A stretch of DNA of 34,144 nucleotides, from positions 1 to 34,144 of the IMG/VR virus record IMGVR_UViG_3300035698_022860; one strand, 5' to 3'. The position numbers and the translations under genes are program-made. A model generated the notes under the pieces. That model was not told where the DNA came from and ran no database searches. It was given only the letters and a program-made list of their open reading frames with translations. Origin of the DNA: a virus. Positions 1 through 8,564 of the stretch are shown here, one piece after another. Each line of letters starts with the position of its first letter. The stretch's first letter is position 1.

Positions 1-87
1 AAAAGACGTGAAATGATTAGAGCACCTAAATCTTACAGAATAATAATTTGTACTACTTGTGGAAAAAAGAACTTAGTAAAAGTATAG
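1..87 (+). CDS. 3' end of a small protein with a CxxC knuckle (5' partial)
   Basis: Frame 1 is open from the first base to a TAG at 85-87, followed directly by TAA. The visible 28 residues end in a CTTCGKK knuckle and a short basic tail, like the last strand of a zinc ribbon. An ATG at 13 could start a 24-residue peptide, but no ribosome binding site precedes it, so I read this as the tail of a gene that begins outside the window. Function unknown; one CxxC pair alone does not prove zinc binding. Confidence 0.45.
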   Translation, partial: KRREMIRAPKSYRIIICTTCGKKNLVKV

Positions 88-101
88 TAATTTTCAACTA
101 G

Positions 102-107
102 TATAAT
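102..107 (+). promoter_or_regulatory. Possible -10 element (TATAAT) for a leaderless transcript
   Basis: A perfect TATAAT sits 8 bases upstream of the ATG at 116, in the short gap after the first gene. No convincing -35 hexamer is visible 16-18 bases upstream. If used, the transcript would start about two bases before the ATG, which lacks a Shine-Dalgarno sequence. The same 8-base spacing recurs at 24285-24299. Confidence 0.3.
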
Positions 108-115
108 GCAAATCA

Positions 116-547
116 ATGAATGCTTATGATTTACATAAATATTGGATTGCTAAGTATGAAGATACTTTCAACGAGCAATATCAGTCAGATAAGATTAAGA
201 TAGAACCTTTTCTTTTGAAGAGGCTATTGACAACTTATAATAAATATCTTTTGTTAGAGGCTATAGATATATTCTTTAAAAATATAAAAAAAGAAAAAGC
301 TTCACTTCTATTATTTTCTTCTAATAAATTTTTTCCAGAATATTTTAAAAATTTGATTAAAGAAAAAGATACAATTCAGTATCAAAGAATGCTCCCTTGG
401 TATAGTGAAGAAAATCAAACAAAAATACGTAAATTACTTCAACTATATGGAAATTATCTTTATGCTTTATCCCTCTGTCAGGAAGAAATTGATGAGATGC
501 AGTCTATTCGAGAGAACTTAAAAGATATTCCTATGGAAAATATTTAA
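116..547 (+). CDS. Hypothetical protein upstream of the helicase
   Basis: 143 residues, predominantly helical, with basic and aromatic residues spread throughout and no motif I recognise. It ends 13 bases before the replicative helicase gene, so a helicase-loader or replication-accessory role is possible on position alone. The start at 116 has no Shine-Dalgarno sequence; a TATAAT lies 8 bases upstream, so the message may be leaderless. No signal peptide or membrane segment is visible. Function is not assigned. Confidence 0.6.
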   Translation: MNAYDLHKYWIAKYEDTFNEQYQSDKIKIEPFLLKRLLTTYNKYLLLEAIDIFFKNIKKEKASLLLFSSNKFFPEYFKNLIKEKDTIQYQRMLPWYSEENQTKIRKLLQLYGNYLYALSLCQEEIDEMQSIRENLKDIPMENI

Positions 548-560
548 TGGGAGAATATTA

Positions 561-2204
561 ATGCAACAAGACCTTGAGCAAAGACTTATATCAGGGGTAA
601 CTGATGAATCAGTCTTTAGTAATGTATTAACCAATGGAATAAGTTCAGAGGACTTTATTGTTCATTATGAAGAATTTAGTTTTATGCAAAAATACTTTAC
701 CAAATATAACTCTTTACCTGCTAAAGCTATAATTGAATCTACTTTTCCTGGTTATACTTATTTAGACGATGTAAAAGAACATGAGATTAAATATTTATGT
801 GATGAGTTAATAAAAGCAACTACTAAAAGAAAAGCCATTCAGTATATTAATAGTTCATCTGACCTTTTGTCTATTGATACTTATGGAGCTATAGATTCTC
901 TAATAACTAAATTATCTAATATACGCAAACCATCTGCTAATTCAAGAAGTTTTGCTGATGGAGATGCTATGAAACGTTATGTTGATGTAGTTAAGAGCCG
1001 TGATAAAATTGCGAAAGGTGTTTCTACTGGAATACGAACAGGAATAGGATTTTTTGATGATAAATACTTAGGTTGGCAACCTGGAAATTTAATTGGTATT
1101 GTTGGTAGATTAGGTGTTGGAAAGAGTACAGTCGCTCAATATATAGCTTGCCAAGCATATAAAGCAGGTAAGCGAATATTATTCATATCTCCAGAAATGT
1201 CTACTGACGAAATCAATTTAAAGTTTGATACATTTATGGGTAAGATGAATGGATATAGTTTCTTAAATGATCAATTACAGACTGGTGAAATAAACTTAAA
1301 AGAATATAAGAAATGGCTTGAAGAAGTATCTATTAGAAAAGATTGGTTGACATTAGACAGTGCTAATGGAAAGAAATTTAATGTTGGGAATATTACCGGT
1401 TTTGTGCAGGAGTTTTCTCCTGATTTAGTTGTTGTTGATGGTGTTGCATTAATAGATTCTTCAGGGACTGAAAGCTGGCAGAAGACTATGGATGTAAGTT
1501 ATGGTCTTAAGTCAATGGCACAGAATAATAAAATTGTTACAATAGCAACTTCACAGGCGAATAGAGATGTTAAAGATAAAATGCCAAGACCTGATCAAGT
1601 TTCATTTGGTGATGCCTTTATGCAAGCTTGTTTAGTTCCTGGGGCACCAATTAGAAGAGCATCAAACAAACAGGGATATTTTCCAATAGAAGAAATAAAG
1701 AAAGATGATTTAGTTTTTACTCATAATGGCAGGGCAAGAAAGGTTATAAAGACTCTTAAAAGAAATATTAATGAAGAAATTTTTAAGCTTTATTTAAGTA
1801 ATTATGAAATTATTAGAATAACTGGTGAGCATAAGTTATATACTACTAATGGTTGGGTTGAAGCTAAAAACTTAAATATAAATCACATTTTGTATAAATT
1901 ATCTGATGTTAGTAAAACAGTATTTTTTAAAGATAAATTATTAATTAGTAATGGAACAAAAATCTTAAAGATAGAAAAGGAATTTTATTCTGGACCAGTA
2001 TATAATTTAGAAGTTGAGGAGGATAACTCATATTGTGGTAAAGGAATTATATACCATAATTGCGATGCAGGAATTTTTATCCAGCAAGATATAAATAAAC
2101 CATTAATGAGATATATGACAATTCCAAAGAGACGTACCGGAAGAGCAATTAATACTCCGATAGAGATTAAGTTTGATATAAATCAAGGTTTAATATCAAT
2201 GTAA
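561..2204 (+). CDS. DnaB/gp41-type replicative DNA helicase containing a mini-intein
   Basis: 547-residue precursor. The RecA-like motor has Walker A GRLGVGKST at residues 182-190 and a Walker B-type LVVVDG at 289-294; an N-terminal helical domain occupies about residues 1-125. After removal of an intein at residues 357-500 the mature helicase would be 403 residues, a normal size for phage DnaB-like enzymes. It unwinds DNA ahead of the fork and should act with the primase encoded 0.4 kb downstream. The start is supported by GGGAG at 548-552. The extein junction reads MQA-CDAGIF, restoring the conserved C-terminal motor segment. The family assignment is firm; a choice between DnaB and T4 gp41 type is not possible by eye. 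Confidence 0.9.
   Translation: MQQDLEQRLISGVTDESVFSNVLTNGISSEDFIVHYEEFSFMQKYFTKYNSLPAKAIIESTFPGYTYLDDVKEHEIKYLCDELIKATTKRKAIQYINSSSDLLSIDTYGAIDSLITKLSNIRKPSANSRSFADGDAMKRYVDVVKSRDKIAKGVSTGIRTGIGFFDDKYLGWQPGNLIGIVGRLGVGKSTVAQYIACQAYKAGKRILFISPEMSTDEINLKFDTFMGKMNGYSFLNDQLQTGEINLKEYKKWLEEVSIRKDWLTLDSANGKKFNVGNITGFVQEFSPDLVVVDGVALIDSSGTESWQKTMDVSYGLKSMAQNNKIVTIATSQANRDVKDKMPRPDQVSFGDAFMQACLVPGAPIRRASNKQGYFPIEEIKKDDLVFTHNGRARKVIKTLKRNINEEIFKLYLSNYEIIRITGEHKLYTTNGWVEAKNLNINHILYKLSDVSKTVFFKDKLLISNGTKILKIEKEFYSGPVYNLEVEEDNSYCGKGIIYHNCDAGIFIQQDINKPLMRYMTIPKRRTGRAINTPIEIKFDINQGLISM
1629..2060 (+). other. Helicase mini-intein (144 aa, no endonuclease)
   Basis: Begins at Cys357 (CLVPGAPI) and ends in YHN at residue 500 of the helicase precursor, followed by Cys as the +1 nucleophile. 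A block B-like TGEHKLY with its histidine and a block F-like YNLEVEEDNSY are visible. At 144 residues it has no room for a homing endonuclease, so it is a splicing-only element. The insertion lies in the C-terminal part of the RecA-like core between FGDAFMQA and CDAGIF. Splicing by the class 1 route is inferred from the Cys...His-Asn/Cys residues. Confidence 0.9.
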
Positions 2205-2253
2205 GGAAAGTCATAAAGGAGTATCCAGAAAGTCATCAGAAAGGAATCAGATA

Positions 2254-2640
2254 ATGAGAAAATATAGTTATGGTACAAATGGTTATTATAAAACAGCTTC
2301 TATTTTTATAGAGGATGCTCCTTGGTATATTTTTGCTTTAGATACTTTAATAGAAAGAATTTGTACATTAATTCCATCAATTCCACTTCCTCCAATTAAA
2401 ATGAAACTCAGTGAAGAAGATGCTAAATTTTCTGGAAATGAGTATAGTACTTGGAATGAATGGTATGGAGATACTTCTGCTTGGTTTTGTGCAATGGTTC
2501 ATACTCCTATAATGGCTTTTTGTAATAGATATATAAATTTTAGAAGTGTGGATATAGACTATAATAAATTGAAAGAAGCTACTATTAAATATGATGAACA
2601 GCAATGGCCAGAATATGACGACGATGACGATGAAGAATAG
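2254..2640 (+). CDS. Hypothetical acidic-tailed protein
   Basis: 128 residues, rich in Trp and Tyr, ending in a run of acidic residues (YDDDDDEE). I do not recognise the family. It lies between helicase and primase genes, its 3' end overlaps the primase start, and it has an AAAGGA ribosome binding site in the 49-base spacer. The spacer carries GAAAGTCAT twice with no other visible structure. The acidic tail could contact a replication protein, as SSB tails do, but that is a guess from position. The stop is TAG followed directly by TAA. Confidence 0.6.
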   Translation: MRKYSYGTNGYYKTASIFIEDAPWYIFALDTLIERICTLIPSIPLPPIKMKLSEEDAKFSGNEYSTWNEWYGDTSAWFCAMVHTPIMAFCNRYINFRSVDIDYNKLKEATIKYDEQQWPEYDDDDDEE

Positions 2641-3484
2641 TAAAGAATTTCTTATTAAAAAAATAGAAGAACTTGGAATAGAAATTGTTAATTTCTCTGG
2701 ACAAGAAGCATGTTGCAAATGCCCAATGCATGAAGATACAAATCCAAGCTTCTTCTTTAACCTTGAGACTGAGTATTTTCAATGCTTCGCAGGTTGTATA
2801 AAGGGTAGAGGAATACATCAATTAATATACAAAATTACAGGTATTAGTCAAGCTGGAAAAGTTGTAATAGAGCCTGAAGTAAAAAAAATTGGACATAGAA
2901 TTGAAGATCGTAAAATTATTCCAACTATTCCATATTTACCATCTGCTTTTGACAGTCGTGGTGAAACATATTTAGTATCACGTGGATTTGAGAAAGATAT
3001 AATTTCAAAATGGAATATTAAATATTGGCCTGAAGAAGATGCTATTGTAATTCCATTAGAAGATAAAGGTTACATAATGCGGTTTTTAGAAGACTGTGAA
3101 GGCAGAGGAAAATATAAATTTATTATTGGAACTAAAATTACAGATACTTTATTTGGATTAAGTCAAATAGCTAGAACTTCAACTAGTATAATATTAGTCG
3201 AAGGTAGTTTAGATTGTATTCATTTACATCAATTAGGTTTTACGAATGTGTTATCATTATTACATGCTGACATATCAAGAGAACAAATAAGAATTTTAGG
3301 AGGAATAACTGACTATGTATACTTAATGTTAGATGGGGATACAGCTGGGAGAAATGGAGCACAAAAAGTAAAAAATTCATTAGGAAATAGATTTCTTAAA
3401 AGGGTATGTAGTCTCCCTGATGGTAAAGACCCAGCTGACCTATCAAAAGAAGAAGTAAAAGAAATTTTAAAAGAAGCAAAATAA
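2630..3484 (+). CDS. DnaG-type DNA primase (CHC2 zinc finger plus TOPRIM)
   Basis: About 284 residues from the ATG at 2630; in-frame ATGs at 2591, 2615 and 2624 are alternatives and none has a clear ribosome binding site, so translation is probably coupled to the overlapping upstream gene. The zinc finger is visible near residues 28-57 (CCKCPMHEDTNPS ... FQCFAGC). The TOPRIM core follows: the EGS glutamate near residue 191 and LDGDTAG near 234-240. It makes RNA primers for lagging-strand synthesis with the helicase. It is much shorter than E. coli DnaG and lacks the C-terminal helicase-binding domain, so contact with the helicase must differ. Confidence 0.9.
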   Translation: MKNSKEFLIKKIEELGIEIVNFSGQEACCKCPMHEDTNPSFFFNLETEYFQCFAGCIKGRGIHQLIYKITGISQAGKVVIEPEVKKIGHRIEDRKIIPTIPYLPSAFDSRGETYLVSRGFEKDIISKWNIKYWPEEDAIVIPLEDKGYIMRFLEDCEGRGKYKFIIGTKITDTLFGLSQIARTSTSIILVEGSLDCIHLHQLGFTNVLSLLHADISREQIRILGGITDYVYLMLDGDTAGRNGAQKVKNSLGNRFLKRVCSLPDGKDPADLSKEEVKEILKEAK

Positions 3485-3500
3485 CAGGAGAAATTAAAAG

Positions 3501-4241
3501 ATGATTAAAGGACTAAAAGGAATCCAGGAAAAATCCGCTGAAGTAGAAATGTTTTCAAATCAGAACAGAGTTCAATATCTTTATCTTCAAGATGGTGATT
3601 CGGCACTAGTTAGATTTATTGATGACAATGAAATGATGCAGACTAAGATGCATGAATATGAAGAAATGGCTCCCACTGGTAAGCAATATCGTAAAGCGTA
3701 CTGCATTGACAATTTACTCGGTGAAGCTTGTAAATGGTGCGCTTCAGGAAATATTGCAAAGAATGTCTATGTATTCTCTGTCTACGTATATGCAATTATC
3801 CATAAGGCACAAAATCCAAAACTCAATAGTGATCCTGATGCACCAAAATGGGAAGCTGTTACACAAGGGAAACAGATTGTTTACAAAGAAGCAATTGATG
3901 AAATGCGAATCTTGCGAACTAAATGGGGCAAAGATGGTTACATAAAGAATATGATTATCGGCTTTGTTGATGAGTATGGCACTTTATGTGATAGGGATTA
4001 TAAGTTTTCAAGGAATGGAGGGGGAATTAAAACGTTGTACTCCTTCCTTCCTAAGGATCATTCTGATGAATCTGCCGAAGTTGCTAGGGCTAAGGTTGAT
4101 GCTATTTCTATTGAAGAAATACTTCTTGGGAATAGAGCTAAAACTGCTGCTGCACCAGAGGTAGCTGCTGAAGCTCCTGCAGCTAAAACTGCTTTAGATT
4201 CGTTAGATGTTGCAGACGAAGAACTTGAAGACTTGTTTTAA
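3501..4241 (+). CDS. Single-stranded DNA-binding protein, gp32-like
   Basis: 246 residues. The N-terminal two thirds look like a gp32-type OB-fold protein with a possible metal knuckle: His51, Cys68, Cys77 and Cys80 (GEACKWC). An Ala/Pro/Glu linker then leads to a strongly acidic C-terminus ending DEELEDLF, the usual protein-interaction tail of SSBs. It would coat single-stranded DNA at the fork and during recombination. AGGAG precedes the ATG. Position directly after the primase supports the call. Family membership rests on architecture and tail, not on an alignment. Confidence 0.75.
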   Translation: MIKGLKGIQEKSAEVEMFSNQNRVQYLYLQDGDSALVRFIDDNEMMQTKMHEYEEMAPTGKQYRKAYCIDNLLGEACKWCASGNIAKNVYVFSVYVYAIIHKAQNPKLNSDPDAPKWEAVTQGKQIVYKEAIDEMRILRTKWGKDGYIKNMIIGFVDEYGTLCDRDYKFSRNGGGIKTLYSFLPKDHSDESAEVARAKVDAISIEEILLGNRAKTAAAPEVAAEAPAAKTALDSLDVADEELEDLF

Positions 4242-4271
4242 TAGATAAATAAATAAAGTAAGGATGGGAAA

Positions 4272-4592
4272 ATGAAAGTAGAAGGCAAAGTCGGATTTAC
4301 CTTAAAGATTAGAAAAGATTCACAATTCGAATTTATTCGTCCAGAAATGGGTATCTCTGACATTGATGCTGATGGTGATGTGACAGCACAACTTGACTTA
4401 GCAGAAAAGGCTCTAAAAGAAACATGGGAAAAAGTTACTGACATGGCAAGTGAGGAGATTCTAGCTAAGATGGGTGACTTAGACCAAGAGCTTCAAATGC
4501 AGCTACAGAAAAAGTTTAAAAAGGTTGATTTTGCCATTGCAGAATTGAGAAAGCAAATTGAAGATAAAGCAGTAGCAAAGACTACTAAATGA
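4272..4592 (+). CDS. Hypothetical protein, beta-rich start and helical end
   Basis: 106 residues. The N-terminus alternates like beta strands and contains DIDADGD; the C-terminal half is a long charged helix (EELAKMGDL, QLQKKFKKVDF) that could form a coiled coil. Not recognised. AGGA precedes the ATG, and the TGA overlaps the next ATG (ATGA), so it is translationally coupled to the pyrophosphatase gene. Its place after the SSB gene makes a small replication accessory plausible but unproven. Confidence 0.6.
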   Translation: MKVEGKVGFTLKIRKDSQFEFIRPEMGISDIDADGDVTAQLDLAEKALKETWEKVTDMASEEILAKMGDLDQELQMQLQKKFKKVDFAIAELRKQIEDKAVAKTTK

Positions 4593-4933
4593 AAACAATA
4601 ATTGAGAAGCAATTAGAATTAATGAAAATGGTATATCCTGAAGGACTTGATCCTGCAAAGAAAGCAGAAGCTACCAATAACATGGTTTTAGGCATTCAAG
4701 GAGAGTTAGCTGAATTAATGGAAGGCTACAAAGCTCTTCCTTGGAAGCCTGAACGAGAAGAGACAGAATATATACTCGAGGAAATTACTGACTTATTGCA
4801 TTTTGTTCTTGAGCTATATATTATCTGGGGTGTTACAGATTGGGTTGAAGTTGAAGCAAGATATACTACCAAAAATAGAAAGAACCATACACGAGGTAAG
4901 GTTCACATGACACATTCCAATGATTTAGACTAG
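4589..4933 (+). CDS. All-alpha NTP pyrophosphatase (MazG / dimeric dUTPase-dCTPase superfamily)
   Basis: 114 residues. The superfamily metal-site pattern is visible: GELAELMEG supplies the first ExxE helix and EEITDLLHFVLEL the second ExxD helix. Such enzymes cleave dNTPs to dNMP and pyrophosphate; T4 gp56, which removes dCTP and dUTP, belongs to the same superfamily. With a putative dCMP hydroxymethylase, carbamoyltransferase and dCMP deaminase nearby, a role in draining unmodified dCTP is attractive, though dUTP or general house-cleaning is equally compatible with the sequence. It is coupled to the upstream gene by ATGA. Substrate is inferred, not visible. Confidence 0.75.
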   Translation: MKTIIEKQLELMKMVYPEGLDPAKKAEATNNMVLGIQGELAELMEGYKALPWKPEREETEYILEEITDLLHFVLELYIIWGVTDWVEVEARYTTKNRKNHTRGKVHMTHSNDLD

Positions 4934-4948
4934 TGGAAGAAGGAAAAG

Positions 4949-6670
4949 ATGGATTTATTATTAACTTTGGGGCACAACTCGTCAGCTATTGGCATAAGCA
5001 ATGGTAAAATCATAAATGGGTATGAGCAGGAAAGATTGACTAGAACCAAGTCAAGTTCAGCATTTCCAATAGATGCTATTAAAAATATAATTGGTTCTGG
5101 TAGAGCAAATAAAATACTTATTTCCCATTGGTATGATGATTTTGACTTCTATAAGAAAACAGCAGCTAATGAGACTTTTAAAAGACACTATAATAATGAA
5201 TTCATTAAAGGCCTTGGTGGAGAGGTTATAGCATTAGGGAAAGAATTTACCCATCATGATGCTCATGCCTACTCTGCCATTGCCTTCCTTGAAAGCAAGG
5301 CTACAGCTACCCAATTAAAAAGTGGAATGCCATTCCATATTATTGTCTCTGATGGCTTTGGAAATGGGCAAGAAGTTGTCAGCATTTATAAAGGAAATTA
5401 TGGCAATACAATTAACCATCCAAATTTACATTTAGTACGAAGAATTTATGGATATCAAAACTCTTTGGGATTACTCTACCAATATGCTACTTCATTCTGT
5501 GGAATGAAAGAAAATGAGGATGAATATAAATTTTTAGGTTATGAGTCACATATAACAGAATATTGTAACCAGATACAAATTAATTATATACAAAATTCTG
5601 CATATAATTTTGTTTATCAATGGATTGATAATACTAATAAGGATGAGTCTAAGAGCCCAATATTTGATAAGACTTATATTAATATTGATAAACTAAAAGA
5701 AGTTAAAGTAAATTATCATAAAGTTTTTCAAGATATGATAGATAAAATGCCAGGAAAACCAGCTCTCAATAATTTTCAAACTAGAGTAGTTATAGGAAAT
5801 TTTATTCAGACCATTATTGAAAAAATATACGAAGGTATGATAACATCATATGGTATTAAAAACGCAATTGTAGTTGGTGGACTTCATTACAATGTAAAAT
5901 TAAATAATGCAGTTATGAATGCTATTTCTGGTTTCTTTTGTGCAATGCCTTTAGCAGGTGACCAAGGTGCAGCAATTGGAGTTTATAGAAAATTTGTTGG
6001 TAGGATTAATTTAGATTCTTTACTAATAGGGAAAAGATTTCAAAAGATTAACCAAAATCTGCATGATGGAGTTGAATATCCACAAACTGAAGATGAACTA
6101 ATTGAGAAAGTATCTAAATTTATAACAAGTGGTGGAATTGCTGAAGTAGTCAGAGGTAATATGGAATTTGGTCCAAGAGCCTTATGCAATACTAGCACAT
6201 TGGCTATTCCATACCAAAAGAATGTTGACTTCATTAATACTATTAATGGTAGAGACACAGTAATGCCTATGGCACCAGTTATAAAAGAAGATAATATTAA
6301 TGAATTTTTCTGGCCAAGTCAGTACCAAAGGGTTATTGGGTCAGACCGTTATATGATTGTAACTTATGATTATAAAATTGATAATATTGAGTCAATGTAT
6401 GAAGGTGTAATGCATAAATATCCTCTTCAAGATATTTATAGTGGTCGTCCACAAATTATTGATGATAAAGAGTTTTACATTTATAAAGTCATGGATAATG
6501 TTGAAAATGTGAATGGTTGCAAAGCCCTTATTAATACTAGCTATAATGTCCATGGTAATCCAATTGTATATAGTGCTGATGATGCTATTATAGACTTTGA
6601 ATATCAGCTTAGTAGAGTTAAAGAATTAGGGTTAGAGACAGACAAAGTAAGGTTATTCATAGGAAAATAA
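4949..6670 (+). CDS. Carbamoyltransferase of the NodU/TobZ family
   Basis: 573 residues, normal length for the family. The N-terminal Kae1-like ASKHA domain carries the metal-binding HHDAHA at 102-107 and the opening GHNSSAIG. The C-terminal carbamoyltransferase domain carries EFGPRAL around 407-412 and INTSYN at 528-533. These enzymes make carbamoyl-adenylate from carbamoyl phosphate and ATP and move the carbamoyl group to a hydroxyl. In phages a close relative has been tied to 5-carbamoyloxymethyl-cytosine in DNA. The next gene overlaps by one base (TAATG), followed by a kinase/glycosylase-like fusion and two thymidylate-synthase-fold proteins, so a modified pyrimidine is a reasonable target. 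GAAGGA precedes the ATG. Confidence 0.88.
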   Translation: MDLLLTLGHNSSAIGISNGKIINGYEQERLTRTKSSSAFPIDAIKNIIGSGRANKILISHWYDDFDFYKKTAANETFKRHYNNEFIKGLGGEVIALGKEFTHHDAHAYSAIAFLESKATATQLKSGMPFHIIVSDGFGNGQEVVSIYKGNYGNTINHPNLHLVRRIYGYQNSLGLLYQYATSFCGMKENEDEYKFLGYESHITEYCNQIQINYIQNSAYNFVYQWIDNTNKDESKSPIFDKTYINIDKLKEVKVNYHKVFQDMIDKMPGKPALNNFQTRVVIGNFIQTIIEKIYEGMITSYGIKNAIVVGGLHYNVKLNNAVMNAISGFFCAMPLAGDQGAAIGVYRKFVGRINLDSLLIGKRFQKINQNLHDGVEYPQTEDELIEKVSKFITSGGIAEVVRGNMEFGPRALCNTSTLAIPYQKNVDFINTINGRDTVMPMAPVIKEDNINEFFWPSQYQRVIGSDRYMIVTYDYKIDNIESMYEGVMHKYPLQDIYSGRPQIIDDKEFYIYKVMDNVENVNGCKALINTSYNVHGNPIVYSADDAIIDFEYQLSRVKELGLETDKVRLFIGK

Positions 6671-7944
6671 TGAAATCATTTAAGATTGCAATTTCAGGTG
6701 GTTGTCATTCTGGAAAAACTACATTTATTGAAAAACTACAAGAATTAATGCCTGATGATATTATCATTTCAGATGAGGTCATCAGGTCAAAATCTATAGT
6801 CTCCATAGATGATATACGTAATGACCCCCATAAATACTTTGAGTTTGAGATGGATGTCATAAAAGAAAAATGCAAAGTTGATATGGAAAGAAGTAAGGTT
6901 GAGGATAAGATTGTTTTATTTGATAGAAGTATTATAGATTCTTTATTTTATATTACTTTTTATTTGGGGTATGATAGATTACCAAATGCAGACAAACCAA
7001 TATATAAAGAGTTTATTGCTAGATTGAATAGAAGCATTCATAGAGCATTAAATGAACTATATGATAAAATAATGTTCTTTGAAAAGATACCTATAGTCGA
7101 GAAAAGTAAATTTCGACCAGATGATTTATCCACTCTTCAAAAAATAGAATCAATAAACATCAAAGAATTATTAAATGAATTTTTAGAATATGCTCCTGAT
7201 AAGATTGATTTTATGAATCAGCTTGGAGATAATAGTATATCAAGATTTATAGTAAAAGTCCAAGAAAAACAATTAATGAATATTGATTATTTAAAAGATT
7301 ATGCATCTTATAAGAAAAAAGTTGATGATTTAATTCTATTTAATACTATAATGACAAATAATTTTGGGTCAGTAATCTATGATGAGCAGGATATTAAGGT
7401 TATGGTAGGCTCTTCATTATTATACTCAACAAAAAAAGAAGATAGTGATTATATTATTAATTGTATTAAATTACTTGAAACTGACACTGGCTTTATGAAT
7501 TCAAGGTGTTATCCAACTGGCTTATTTGAAGATGGCAATATTATGATAGTCGGTGAGGCTCCTGGTACATATGGTAGAGCAATTAAAGATTATTTGAAAC
7601 CAGCATTTATGTATGCAAAAACATCAATGATTCTTAGAAATTCAATCTTACATACTTTTGATAAAATGCCATATATTACTAATTTAAACAAGTTTGCTTG
7701 GGACAAAAATAAATTTAATCTAGATGATGTCAATAAATGTCGAGATATATTCACAATTGAATTAGACTATATACAACCAAAAGCTATTATTGCACTAGGA
7801 AATAATGTTTATGAGACTTTAAAAACATATGATTTATTTCCACCTGTGATTAAAGTAATGCATCCTACATCTCCATGTTATAGTGGGCAAAGTATAGAAG
7901 ATTATAGAAATAAATTTAAGAAGGATATTAATAATGGATTATAA
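6670..7944 (+). CDS. P-loop kinase fused to a uracil-DNA-glycosylase-like domain
   Basis: 424 residues in two parts. Residues 1-200 are an AAA_28/NadR-like small-molecule kinase: Walker A GGCHSGKTT at 10-18 and FDRSIIDS at 84-91. Residues 215-424 resemble the uracil-DNA-glycosylase superfamily: VGEAPG at 294-299, ITNLNK at 336-341, ALGNNVYETL at 375-384 and MHPTSP at 397-402. P-loop kinases and DNA-glycosylase-fold enzymes are both known from phage base-hypermodification pathways, where they act on hydroxymethylpyrimidines; here they are one chain. The ATG overlaps the carbamoyltransferase stop. Alternatives are a nucleotide kinase joined to a repair glycosylase. Domain calls are by motif; the combined function is inferred. 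Confidence 0.7.
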   Translation: MKSFKIAISGGCHSGKTTFIEKLQELMPDDIIISDEVIRSKSIVSIDDIRNDPHKYFEFEMDVIKEKCKVDMERSKVEDKIVLFDRSIIDSLFYITFYLGYDRLPNADKPIYKEFIARLNRSIHRALNELYDKIMFFEKIPIVEKSKFRPDDLSTLQKIESINIKELLNEFLEYAPDKIDFMNQLGDNSISRFIVKVQEKQLMNIDYLKDYASYKKKVDDLILFNTIMTNNFGSVIYDEQDIKVMVGSSLLYSTKKEDSDYIINCIKLLETDTGFMNSRCYPTGLFEDGNIMIVGEAPGTYGRAIKDYLKPAFMYAKTSMILRNSILHTFDKMPYITNLNKFAWDKNKFNLDDVNKCRDIFTIELDYIQPKAIIALGNNVYETLKTYDLFPPVIKVMHPTSPCYSGQSIEDYRNKFKKDINNGL

Positions 7945-8563
7945 AATTACAAAAATGCCACAATTTATTAATGATGATTGTTTGGTGAAATTCAACCATT
8001 ATAATCTTAATCTGGAGAAATTCTTGTTATTAATAGAAAATGATAAATATCTTGCATTAAAAGTTAAAAAGTTTGCTCAACATGATATTTCACCAGACGG
8101 ATTTGAAGATTTTCCTGATAGAGCATCATTGAGAAATTTAGATAGTCATCAGCCAATTACTAGGACAATATATACCGCTGCAGTTGAATTAGCTCAAGGC
8201 ATGAGTTATGAAACATGCCTTGATACTATTAAATATAATCTTGATAGATTGTTAAATAATAGACGTTTGGTTCTTAATTTTACAAATACTCTAGGAGAAT
8301 ATCTATATACAAATGATGTCAGTTGTTTAGCATATATTCAGTATGTAAAATTTCTTAATAATTTAAATGTTAAAATTGTATATCGAGCTTCAGATATAAA
8401 AGATGAGCTTTTCTATGATTTTATGACATTATATTATTTCTTTATTATGCCATTAGCAGATAAGAAATCAGTCAATATTTCATTTTATTCTACTACATGC
8501 CAAAATATTGGAATTGATGAATTAAATACTACATGCAACAAAATAATGAGTTTAGGAGAATAA
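7934..8563 (+). CDS. Divergent thymidylate-synthase-fold protein
   Basis: 209 residues; not obvious as a whole, but residues 128-165 keep the spacing of the thymidylate synthase core. Cys131 (nucleophile position), Gln136 at +5, Arg151 at +20, Asp154 at +23 and Asp162 at +31 match E. coli Cys146, Gln151, Arg166, Asp169 and Asn177. The last is Asp here, as in dCMP hydroxymethylases. A Tyr185 in FYSTTCQ may match Tyr209, while the His207 equivalent is replaced. The protein is shorter than ThyA by about 55 residues. It sits directly before a full-length family member, suggesting a second hydroxymethylase-like or substrate-binding paralogue. It overlaps the kinase gene end. Activity is unproven. 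Confidence 0.55.
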   Translation: MDYKITKMPQFINDDCLVKFNHYNLNLEKFLLLIENDKYLALKVKKFAQHDISPDGFEDFPDRASLRNLDSHQPITRTIYTAAVELAQGMSYETCLDTIKYNLDRLLNNRRLVLNFTNTLGEYLYTNDVSCLAYIQYVKFLNNLNVKIVYRASDIKDELFYDFMTLYYFFIMPLADKKSVNISFYSTTCQNIGIDELNTTCNKIMSLGE

Positions 8564-8564
8564 A

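Noticed and set aside
2377-2821. Minus-strand ORFs across the window, for example at 2377-2718 and 2585-2821
   Set aside because: They mirror well-supported + strand genes, have no ribosome binding sites and no recognisable motif.
3652-4164. Alternative + frame ORFs inside the SSB gene
   Set aside because: They are shadows of the SSB frame with low-complexity products and no start signals.
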